Positions 1-6,394 of a DNA stretch of 64,000 nucleotides are shown here, one piece after another. Location of the stretch: NCBI RefSeq assembly GCF_027474825.1, contig NZ_CP107030.1:4344001-4408000 (forward strand), read 5' to 3'. A model generated the notes under the pieces. That model saw only the letters and a list, made by a program, of their open reading frames with translations. It did no database searches and was not told the origin of the DNA. Both the position numbers and the translations under genes were made by a program. Position 1 is the stretch's first letter. Each line of letters begins with the position of its first letter. Source of the stretch: Maribacter halichondriae. GTDB lineage: Bacteria > Bacteroidota > Bacteroidia > Flavobacteriales > Flavobacteriaceae.

Positions 1-18
1 GTGGTTGGAGGAACGGAT

Positions 19-513
19 TTAATTACTCCTCGTATACAGCAAATGATCCATCAAGGTAAAATCTACGCCCAAATCATCCTTTAGTTCATAATTGATTAGT
101 ACTTCGCCCCAATATTTACCATCGGAGAAGTCGGCCAGAATCCATTTATGATTTAGAATCTTGATTTTATTGATCTTAAAATCGCTCTCCATACCTTCAT
201 AAGGTATTAAAGGGTTGTCCCCTTTTTGCTCATTGGTCTCCAAGAGCTTATCGGCAATATATCGTGAAGGATCTTTAAGTTCAAGATGGTCATAATAGGC
301 CAGAGCATCATCATTGTTTTCCAAAGAAAAATATTGCATGTTCAGCACCCGCAATTGTGTGTTTCTAACGGAATCTTCTAATTGCACTACCTGATTTTCA
401 AGTTTTTCGATTTTATTCGCCTTCGACTCCTGCATCTTCCCGTTGCTCACAAAAAGATAGAGACATATCAAAGCCATGAAAACAAAGAGGTACAAGAAAA
501 TTTTACTTTTCAT
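19..513 (-). CDS. Hypothetical single-pass membrane-anchored protein
   Basis: A 164-residue protein that I do not recognise. Residues about 5-23 form one hydrophobic helix (FLYLFVFMALICLYLFV), which looks like an uncleaved N-terminal anchor. Residues about 33-60 are a short charged heptad-like stretch that may be coiled coil. The rest is a soluble domain of about 100 residues ending in LLYTRSN. It starts 12 bp after the stop of the MBL-fold hydrolase gene on the same strand, so the two are probably co-transcribed with the hydrolase first. No catalytic motif is visible. The orientation of the anchor suggests a periplasmic soluble part, but that is inference. Confidence 0.7.
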   Translation of the reverse strand: MKSKIFLYLFVFMALICLYLFVSNGKMQESKANKIEKLENQVVQLEDSVRNTQLRVLNMQYFSLENNDDALAYYDHLELKDPSRYIADKLLETNEQKGDNPLIPYEGMESDFKINKIKILNHKWILADFSDGKYWGEVLINYELKDDLGVDFTLMDHLLYTRSN

Positions 514-525
514 CTAATATCGTTT

Positions 526-1290
526 TTAAAGAGTTATAACTAAGTTGTCATAGGCCAAATGAACATTTTCGGGCAATTTTTTTTCAACGTCTTTGTGAAA
601 GCCCAAATAATGGCTGATATGGGTAAAATAGGTAGTTTTTGGTTGAACTAAATTCACAAATTCCAAAGCCTCGGAAAGATTAAAGTGGGAATGGTGGGAC
701 TCTTCACGAAGTGCATTAACCACAAGTACTTCGGAGCCTTTTATTTTTTCGACTTCATCATTCTCCATAGATTTTACATCCGTCAGATAGGTAAAATCAT
801 CGATTCGAAAACCGAACACTTGCAAGCGATTATGATAGGCCTCGATAGGAATTACCGTTTTTCCACAAAAAAAGAACGGGCGATCATTTTCAATCTCATG
901 GACCGCTACAGCAGGAGCTCCGGGATATCGGTTTTCTCCTGCAAAAATATAGTCAAATCGCTTTTGTAATGACATTATCACCCGCTTATGCGCATAGATG
1001 GGCACATCACCCTGACGAAAAAAATAGGGTCTAATATCATCTAGGCCCGCAACATGGTCTGAATGTTCGTGGGTGAAAAGAATGCCGTCCAATTTTGAAA
1101 CGTTATGGGTCAACATTTGTTGTCGAAAGTCAGGGCCGCAATCGATAACCAGATTATGATTGTCCCATGAAAGCAAAACAGAAACCCGAAGTCTCTTATC
1201 TTTTGGGTCGGAGCTTAAGCAAACAGGGTGCTCGCTTCCAATTACAGGGATGCCTTGTGAAGTTCCCGTGCCCAAAAAAACAATTTTCAA
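526..1290 (-). CDS. MBL-fold metallo-hydrolase (PhnP/RNase Z-like)
   Basis: A 254-residue metallo-beta-lactamase-fold hydrolase. The start MKIVFLGTGTSQGIPVIG is the typical first strand and loop of the PhnP-like branch, and the metal-binding motif THEHSDHVAGLDD lies near residues 73-85. Further ligand candidates are H198-H200-like residues in ESHHSHF and H224 in FTHISHYLG. The family covers phosphodiesterases acting on cyclic phosphates or RNA ends, so the substrate cannot be read from sequence. The gene has its own -7 element at 1309-1316 and is followed after 12 bp by the small membrane protein gene. The length is normal for the family. Confidence 0.88.
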   Translation of the reverse strand: MKIVFLGTGTSQGIPVIGSEHPVCLSSDPKDKRLRVSVLLSWDNHNLVIDCGPDFRQQMLTHNVSKLDGILFTHEHSDHVAGLDDIRPYFFRQGDVPIYAHKRVIMSLQKRFDYIFAGENRYPGAPAVAVHEIENDRPFFFCGKTVIPIEAYHNRLQVFGFRIDDFTYLTDVKSMENDEVEKIKGSEVLVVNALREESHHSHFNLSEALEFVNLVQPKTTYFTHISHYLGFHKDVEKKLPENVHLAYDNLVITL

Positions 1291-1308
1291 CGTCTCATCT
1301 ATTTAATT

Positions 1309-1316
1309 CAAAATTA
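1309..1316 (-). promoter_or_regulatory. -7 promoter element for the MBL hydrolase gene
   Basis: The minus strand reads TAATTTTG, an exact match to the Bacteroidota -7 consensus TAnnTTTG, 19 bp before the start codon at 1290. It is divergent from the element at 1351-1358. Confidence 0.6.
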
Positions 1317-1350
1317 TAACTTATTTATTTAATAGAATGCCCGATCTTAT

Positions 1351-1358
1351 TAACTTTG
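1351..1358 (+). promoter_or_regulatory. -7 promoter element for the gene at 1380
   Basis: TAACTTTG matches TAnnTTTG exactly. The expected transcription start near 1364 lies between this box and the ATG at 1380, which excludes the upstream in-frame TTG at 1356 as a translation start. Confidence 0.65.
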
Positions 1359-1379
1359 TTCAACTACAAAAAACATAAA

Positions 1380-2843
1380 ATGGCTTCAGTTCTAAAAAGG
1401 GATACTGCATTTGAGAACATTCCTTCGATCAAATCAAAAACCCTTAGGATCAATTTAAATCCTGATATCTATGGAACCTTTGCCGAAATAGGCGCAGGTC
1501 AAGAAACGGCACGCCACTTTTTTAGATCGGGCGGAGCTTCGGGTACCATTGCAAAAGCCATGAGTGCATATGACAAGGATTTCAGCGATGCTATTTATGG
1601 AATAGAAAAAGATGGACGTTATGTAACCCAGCCCCGTCTCAAAAAAATGCTTTCCCACGAGATGCAGCTTATGGAAGAACGTATCAGCAGGGAAAAACAT
1701 CCAGAACGATTATTTTTCTCCTATGCCAATACGGTCGCCACAATAGATTTTTCAAAACGATACAAAGGTCATGGATGGGTAGGTATCCGTTTTCAATTGG
1801 ATCCCAAGCAAAAGGAGTATGATGAGATTATTCTACATATCCGTTTCAAGCAAAACGAAGCAAGACTACAGCAAGAAACTTTGGGTACCGTTGGAGTCAA
1901 CCTAATCTATGGGGCTTTTTACAAATACCACAAGCCCAGAAAACTATTAAAATATTTGTACGACCATATCGATAAAGACACGATCGAGATTGATATGATC
2001 AACTTCTCAGGGCCTAACTTTAAGGATGTCGACAATCGATTGATGAGTCTTCAACTTATCAAAAATGATATGACCGACGCCGTCATGTTCGGCTCTGACG
2101 GCAACAATTTGCTTCCCGCAACAGTATTGTACAAGAAGAATATCTTGGCGCTACGCGGTAGTTTTAGACCGGTGACCAAGGTCAACATGGACATGTTCGA
2201 AAAGTCGATGAATATTTTCATACGTGACCAGTCCGTCGAACAAGAAAATACCATTGTAATTTTCGAGATTACCCTTGCCAATTTAAAGGCATCGGGCGAA
2301 ATCGACGAACAAGATTTTATGGACCGGGCCAAACTTTTATGCTCATTGGGCCATACCGTGATGATCTCGAAATTTCAGGAATATTATAAACTAGTAGAAT
2401 ATTTCAACAACTATACGAAGGCGAAAATTGGCCTGACCATGGGGGTCAACAATCTGGTCGATATTTTTGATGAAAAATACTATAGACACTTGAGCGGAGG
2501 TATTTTGGAAGCTTTCGGAAAGTTATTTTTCAAAGACCTTCAAGTGTATCTATACCCCATGAAAAATGCTGAAACCGGTCAAATTATGACCAGTAACAAC
2601 ATTAAGGTACATCCGCGGATGAAGGAACTTTATAAGTTCTTCAAATACAACGGTAAGGTGATGGATATTATCGACTATGACCCCGAAATCATGCATATCT
2701 TCTCTCGTGACGTTCTGAAAAAATTAATGAACAACGAAGAGGGTTGGGAGGATATGCTACCCGAAGGCCTAGCAGAATTAATCAAAGAGGATAATTTGTT
2801 CACACGAAAATTGGTAAAAGAAACTGAGGATAAAGTTCAGTAG
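1380..2843 (+). CDS. Conserved uncharacterised Bacteroidota protein
   Basis: A 487-residue cytoplasmic protein starting MASVLKRDTAFENIP. I recognise it as a highly conserved flavobacterial protein. I recall database entries labelling relatives as nicotinate-nucleotide adenylyltransferase, but I see neither an H-x-G-H nucleotidyltransferase motif nor an ISSTxxR motif, so I do not support that name. There is no signal peptide or membrane segment. Well-defined blocks are GTFAEIGAGQETARHFFR near residue 35 and GSFRPVTKVNMDMFEKS near residue 260. A longer reading from TTG at 1356 would begin inside the promoter, so the ATG at 1380 is preferred. A strong bidirectional terminator follows. Function unknown. 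Confidence 0.85.
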   Translation: MASVLKRDTAFENIPSIKSKTLRINLNPDIYGTFAEIGAGQETARHFFRSGGASGTIAKAMSAYDKDFSDAIYGIEKDGRYVTQPRLKKMLSHEMQLMEERISREKHPERLFFSYANTVATIDFSKRYKGHGWVGIRFQLDPKQKEYDEIILHIRFKQNEARLQQETLGTVGVNLIYGAFYKYHKPRKLLKYLYDHIDKDTIEIDMINFSGPNFKDVDNRLMSLQLIKNDMTDAVMFGSDGNNLLPATVLYKKNILALRGSFRPVTKVNMDMFEKSMNIFIRDQSVEQENTIVIFEITLANLKASGEIDEQDFMDRAKLLCSLGHTVMISKFQEYYKLVEYFNNYTKAKIGLTMGVNNLVDIFDEKYYRHLSGGILEAFGKLFFKDLQVYLYPMKNAETGQIMTSNNIKVHPRMKELYKFFKYNGKVMDIIDYDPEIMHIFSRDVLKKLMNNEEGWEDMLPEGLAELIKEDNLFTRKLVKETEDKVQ

Positions 2844-2864
2844 TCTTTACCTTCAGAACATAAA

Positions 2865-2902
2865 AGCCCTTAGAACATGATTTCATGTTCTAAGGGCTTT
2901 TT
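2865..2902. terminator. Bidirectional Rho-independent terminator
   Basis: A near-perfect hairpin with arms 2865-2880 and 2883-2898, a very tight loop, and A and T runs on both sides. It lies between convergent genes and can end transcription from either side. Confidence 0.85.
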
Positions 2903-2921
2903 AATTATCTATAATACTTTG

Positions 2922-3374
2922 TCAATCAAGTATTTGCGCAGCGTGGTCTTTAGTCTTTACTTTATCGACAACCTTTTCAATAACCCCGTTTTCATCGATG
3001 ATAAAAGTAGTTCGCAACAGACCGTCGAACTCCCTTCCCATGAACTTTTTAGGACCCCACACACCAAAGGTATTGATGACCGTATGATCTTCATCGGCCA
3101 GCAAAGGGAACGGTAAATCATATTTATTCTTAAAATTGGATTGTTTTTTGGAAGAGTCTTCGCTCACACCTAACAATTCATAGCCCTGTGCCTTTAATTC
3201 GGAATAGTTATCCCGTAAGTTGCATGCTTCGGCCGTACAACCCGGAGTATTCGCCCTAGGATAGAAAAAGATAATCAGTTTTGTTCCCGCGTAATCGGAA
3301 AGTTTGATAATCGTACCATCTTGGTCTTTTGATATAAAATCGGGCACCTTATCCCCTACTTTCAACATGTTCAT
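2922..3374 (-). CDS. bcp: Thioredoxin-dependent peroxiredoxin (Bcp/PrxQ)
   Basis: A 150-residue atypical 2-Cys peroxiredoxin that reduces hydroperoxides using thioredoxin. The active-site block FFYPRANTPGCTAEACNLRD carries the peroxidatic Cys in TPGC and a second Cys five residues later, the spacing typical of the Bcp/PrxQ group with an intrahelical disulfide. The N-terminus MNMLKVGDKVPDF could start at either Met; the second (3368) fits most relatives equally well. No signal peptide, so cytoplasmic. It is convergent with the conserved gene upstream and divergent from nth. A near-match promoter, TAGTTTCG on the minus strand at 3413-3420, lies 39 bp before the start. Confidence 0.93.
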   Translation of the reverse strand: MNMLKVGDKVPDFISKDQDGTIIKLSDYAGTKLIIFFYPRANTPGCTAEACNLRDNYSELKAQGYELLGVSEDSSKKQSNFKNKYDLPFPLLADEDHTVINTFGVWGPKKFMGREFDGLLRTTFIIDENGVIEKVVDKVKTKDHAAQILD

Positions 3375-3427
3375 AGCTTAATTTTCTTTAAATTCGTACA
3401 CTCAATTTTTAGCGAAACTAAGCAAAA

Positions 3428-4090
3428 ATGACCAAAGCCGAAAGAGTAGCATTTACTATTAGAACGCTTGAAGAAATCTATCCTGAAATTCCTGTTCCGT
3501 TGGAGCATAAAGACCCTTATACGTTGTTGATCGCTGTATTGCTTTCGGCTCAAAGTACTGATGTACGCGTCAACCAAATTACCCCGTTATTGTTCGCCCG
3601 GGCCGATAACCCGTATGATATGATCAAATTATCGGTCGAAGAAATTCGGGAGATTATAAAACCCGTTGGCCTTTCCCCCATGAAGTCAAAGGGAATTTAC
3701 GGGCTATCAAAGATGTTGGTGGAAAAATATGATGGAATCGTTCCTAAAGAGATCGAGTTGTTGGAAGAGTTTCCTGCCGTGGGCCATAAAACGGCAAGTG
3801 TCGTGGTATCACAGGCTTTCGGAATTCCTGCTTTTCCCGTTGATACCCATATTCATCGTCTGATGTACCGATGGGGATTCAGCAACGGAAAAAACGTAGT
3901 TCAGACCGAGAAGGATGCAAAAAGAATATTTCCCAAGGAATTATGGAACGATCTGCACTTACAGATTATATGGTACGGTCGGGAATATTCCCTGGCAAGG
4001 GGCTGGGATTTGGATAAAGACATTATCACTAAGACGATTGGTAGAAAAACCGTCATTAATGACTACTATAAAAATAAAAAGACCCGCTAA
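3428..4090 (+). CDS. nth: Endonuclease III (DNA glycosylase/AP lyase)
   Basis: A 220-residue HhH-GPD base-excision repair glycosylase. The helix-hairpin-helix is LEEFPAVGHKTASVV with the catalytic Lys at 121, and the catalytic Asp is D139 in PVDTHIHR. LLSAQSTD near residues 38-45 is the usual helix contacting DNA. The protein contains no cysteine at all, so the C-terminal 4Fe-4S loop of the E. coli enzyme is absent; the tail ends in GWDLDKDIITKTIGRK. Its stop codon lies in the loop of its own terminator. Identification is firm; the loss of the cluster is seen directly. Confidence 0.93.
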   Translation: MTKAERVAFTIRTLEEIYPEIPVPLEHKDPYTLLIAVLLSAQSTDVRVNQITPLLFARADNPYDMIKLSVEEIREIIKPVGLSPMKSKGIYGLSKMLVEKYDGIVPKEIELLEEFPAVGHKTASVVVSQAFGIPAFPVDTHIHRLMYRWGFSNGKNVVQTEKDAKRIFPKELWNDLHLQIIWYGREYSLARGWDLDKDIITKTIGRKTVINDYYKNKKTR

Positions 4091-4104
4091 TTGCGGGTCT
4101 TTTT
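4076..4104. terminator. Bidirectional terminator overlapping the nth stop codon
   Basis: The stem GACCCGC/GCGGGTC (4081-4087 with 4093-4099) is extended by A5 and T5, with loop TAATT. The nth stop codon 4088-4090 is in the loop, and the minus-strand microprotein gene ends two bases beyond it. Confidence 0.85.
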
Positions 4105-4105
4105 A

Positions 4106-4249
4106 TTAGTTCAACATACTTTCGAACTGGAATTCTTCATGTTCCAGCACATGTAGCGACCTTGAATAATCCAGCAGAAAACGTACTGTTTCAGGGCAAG
4201 CTTTGAAAAATTTGTTCTTTCCTACGTGTTTAGTGTAAATTTTTTCCAT
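4106..4249 (-). CDS. 47-residue microprotein paired with ECF sigma factor, copy 1
   Basis: A short reading frame encoding 47 residues, starting MEKIYTKHVGKN, with a central block PETVRFLLDYSRSL and ending FESMLN. It has a full-length paralogue, also 47 residues, at 5321-5464 in the same position relative to the second sigma gene; I count about 25 identical residues between them. Conservation of length, both ends and the PETV-FLLDYS core across the two copies is strong evidence that it is translated. It begins 76 bp after the sigma factor stop and ends at the bidirectional terminator, so it should be co-transcribed with the sigma gene. No signal peptide or membrane helix. Function unknown; a regulator of the sigma factor is possible but not shown. 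Confidence 0.75.
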   Translation of the reverse strand: MEKIYTKHVGKNKFFKACPETVRFLLDYSRSLHVLEHEEFQFESMLN

Positions 4250-4325
4250 ATTAGTAATCGTATATTGTTATGATAAGATAACGCAACTAAAATGGAAATA
4301 TTGTTTTTACATAAATTACAAAAAA

Positions 4326-4907
4326 CTAGTTGGTCAGAACGATATTGTTTTTTTCGATTATTTTTCGAAGATTGATGAGTGCATAGCGCATTCTACCAAG
4401 AGCGGTGTTTATACTTACACCAGTGTTTTCAGAGATTTCCTTGAAGCTCATGTCCTTATAGATACGCATCAGTAGAACTTCCTTTTGATCGTCGGGTAAT
4501 TCTTCGATCAACTCCTTTAAATCAGAATCGATCTGGTCTTTAATGATTTGTTTTTCGATATTCAATTTGTCATCGCCGATAACGGAGAAGATATTGAAAT
4601 CATCATTGCCTTCGAACATTGGCATTCTCTTATTCTTTCTGAAATGGTCGATGATCAGGTTGTGCGCGATGCGCATGACCCAAGGTAGAAATTTACCTTC
4701 TTCACTATAAGACCCTTTTTTCAAGGTCTTGATTACCTTGATGAAAGTATCTTGAAAAATGTCTTCCGTAATGTCCCTATCCAATACTTTTGAGTAGATA
4801 AAGCTTGAGATACGCTGATTGTGTCTGTTGATCAAGACTTCGAGTGCCTTTTCGTCTCCGCTGATGTAGTCTCTTACTAGTTCTGAATCTTCAATTTGTA
4901 GTTTCAT
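4326..4907 (-). CDS. ECF-type RNA polymerase sigma factor, copy 1
   Basis: A 193-residue sigma-70 family protein of ECF size. Region 2 is residues about 25-95 with the polymerase-binding and -10-recognition block EDIFQDTFIKVIKTL and WVMRIAHNLIIDHFRK. Region 4 is residues about 135-188 with the helix-turn-helix MSFKEISENTGVSINTALGR. There is no region 1.1 or 3. It is about 85 percent identical to the copy at 5569-6150 with no gaps, so this is a recent or concerted duplication. No anti-sigma factor with a membrane helix is adjacent; the only neighbour in the unit is the 47-residue microprotein gene. Confidence 0.93.
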   Translation of the reverse strand: MKLQIEDSELVRDYISGDEKALEVLINRHNQRISSFIYSKVLDRDITEDIFQDTFIKVIKTLKKGSYSEEGKFLPWVMRIAHNLIIDHFRKNKRMPMFEGNDDFNIFSVIGDDKLNIEKQIIKDQIDSDLKELIEELPDDQKEVLLMRIYKDMSFKEISENTGVSINTALGRMRYALINLRKIIEKNNIVLTN

Positions 4908-5023
4908 ACAAAAAACTTTAGGTTAAGATTGGGCTCAAAATGAAGAAAGCCCGGTTAGTTACTATTTTTTGAGTTTACTTTTTTGAAGTCCTTTTGAGAC
5001 TTCTTTTGTTTTGAATTATGAGA

Positions 5024-5066
5024 TAAAACTAGAGAAAAGGGGGTGTTTGGAAAAAACTATGTTGTC
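5024..5066 (-). promoter_or_regulatory. Probable promoter region of sigma copy 1 with conserved upstream box
   Basis: The minus strand carries GACAACATA (5058-5066), then 26 bp, then TAGTTTTA (5024-5031), a seven-of-eight match to TAnnTTTG. The second sigma copy has the same box 27 bp before its own -7 element, which is why I place the promoter here. The rest of the 363-bp stretch 4908-5270 shows no gene. Confidence 0.45.
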
Positions 5067-5270
5067 AAACCACTTGTTTTTGATGTGAAACAAGCAATTT
5101 TCATTTGTGAGCTGTTTTTCGGCACGTGGAATAGGAAAGAAAATGTATATACTCTAATGAATAATCAACTGATATTATTCTAATTATGTGCGTTAAAGGC
5201 AATTTTTACGGATGGTAAAAGAAAACTCTAGAAATAAATTAAAGAAAATAGATACGTTTAGAAGAAAGAA

Positions 5271-5303
5271 AAAACCCTCAATAGTTAAAGTATTGAGGGT
5301 TTT
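5271..5303. terminator. Terminator ending sigma copy 2 unit
   Basis: A stem of AAAACCCTCAATA (5271-5283) with TATTGAGGGTTTT (5291-5303) and a 7-nt loop, with A-rich sequence on the left that reads as a T tract on the minus strand. It follows the second microprotein stop by 18 bp. Confidence 0.8.
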
Positions 5304-5320
5304 AAAAAAATTTATCAAGT

Positions 5321-5464
5321 TTAATTCATGTTGCTTTCAAATTTGATGCCTTGCGCTTCGTTAATTTTTAAAGATTTAGAATAATCCAATAAAAACTTCA
5401 CGGTCTCGGGCTTCGCTTTTGCCAGTTCACATCGGTCTTGATTCTTTGCGTAAATTTTTTCCAT
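5321..5464 (-). CDS. 47-residue microprotein paired with ECF sigma factor, copy 2
   Basis: Paralogue of the microprotein at 4106-4249, also exactly 47 residues: it starts MEKIYAKNQDRC, has the core PETVKFLLDYSKSL, and ends FESNMN. It starts 105 bp after the sigma copy 2 stop and is closed by the terminator at 5271-5303. It has one Cys at position 12, whereas copy 1 has its single Cys at position 18, so a conserved metal or disulfide role is unlikely. The charged, single-domain composition suggests a small cytoplasmic helical protein. Function unknown. Confidence 0.75.
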   Translation of the reverse strand: MEKIYAKNQDRCELAKAKPETVKFLLDYSKSLKINEAQGIKFESNMN

Positions 5465-5568
5465 AATTATTTCAGTATTGTTTCACTATGATAACGCAAC
5501 ATGAAATAAATATAATGAATCCGTTCGACCTGACGTCTAAAAATTCGTTAATTAGACCTATGGGTCGA

Positions 5569-6150
5569 TTAGTTCGTTAAAACTATATTATTCTCTTCTA
5601 TGATCTTTCGAAGGTTGATCAATGCATAGCGCATTCTACCCAGAGCCGTATTGATGCTTACCCCAGTGTTTTCCGAAATCTCCTTAAAACTCATATCGCG
5701 ATACATGCGCATGTGAAGCACTTCTTTTTGATCGGCCGGCAATTCTTCAATGAGTAAAGTAAGGTCCATATCTATCTGGTCCTTGATAATCTGTTTTTCA
5801 ATATTCAATTTATCATCGCCCATCACTGAAAAAATGTTGAAGCTATCGGCACCACCATACATTGGCATTCTACTATTCTTTCTAAAATGGTCGATGATCA
5901 AGTTGTGCGCTATTCGCATCACCCAAGGTAAAAATTTACCTTCCTCACTATAGCTGCCCTTTTTGAGGGTTCTGATGACCTTAATAAAGGTGTCTTGAAA
6001 AATATCTTCGGTAATATCGCGATTGTTCACTTTTGAATAAATGAAACTGCTGATTCGCTGGTTATGCCTATTGATAAGAATTTCTAAAGACTTTTCGTCT
6101 CCAGCAACATAATTTTTAATAAGCAAGGAATCGTCAAGCTGTGGGTCCAT
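5569..6150 (-). CDS. ECF-type RNA polymerase sigma factor, copy 2
   Basis: A 193-residue ECF sigma factor paralogous to the one at 4326-4907. The region 2 core and the region 4 recognition helix MSFKEISENTGVSINTALGR are identical, so both copies should read the same or very similar promoters. Differences cluster in the first 25 residues, in the linker near residues 95-110 and at the start of region 4. It is transcribed divergently from uvrA, with its own -7 element at 6269-6276 and a leader of about 110 nt. The shared recognition regions argue for differential control of expression, not a different regulon. Confidence 0.93.
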   Translation of the reverse strand: MDPQLDDSLLIKNYVAGDEKSLEILINRHNQRISSFIYSKVNNRDITEDIFQDTFIKVIRTLKKGSYSEEGKFLPWVMRIAHNLIIDHFRKNSRMPMYGGADSFNIFSVMGDDKLNIEKQIIKDQIDMDLTLLIEELPADQKEVLHMRMYRDMSFKEISENTGVSINTALGRMRYALINLRKIIEENNIVLTN

Positions 6151-6268
6151 AACTATTACTTTTTTGGTTAAAACTAGGGGGCCTCTAGAAGAAGAGGTCT
6201 TGTTTACTGCTATCTAATTTTTAAAAAAGTAATGTTGTTGTATAGGCGCTTTGACGTTTAGGTGAGGT

Positions 6269-6312
6269 CAAATATAGAAAAAATTAAATAGCCAATGAAA
6301 AATTATGTTGTC
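6269..6312 (-). promoter_or_regulatory. Promoter of sigma copy 2 with conserved upstream box
   Basis: The minus strand reads GACAACATA (6304-6312), 27 bp, then TATATTTG (6269-6276), an exact -7 consensus. A TTGG in the spacer region (about 6292-6295) could serve as the upstream element. The box and its distance are shared with the region before sigma copy 1. Confidence 0.55.
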
Positions 6313-6369
6313 ATCCACACAATTTTCGATGCCAACTATACATTTCTGGGTAGTGAAACATGCTTAGTG

Positions 6370-6377
6370 TATCTTTG
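6370..6377 (+). promoter_or_regulatory. -7 promoter element for uvrA
   Basis: TATCTTTG is an exact TAnnTTTG match 17 bp before the uvrA ATG, which implies a leader of only about ten nucleotides. Confidence 0.65.
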
Positions 6378-6394
6378 CATTCTTAAACGAAAAG

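Noticed and set aside
1356-1379. TTG start extending the conserved gene by eight codons
   Set aside because: The codon lies inside the -7 promoter box and before the expected transcription start.
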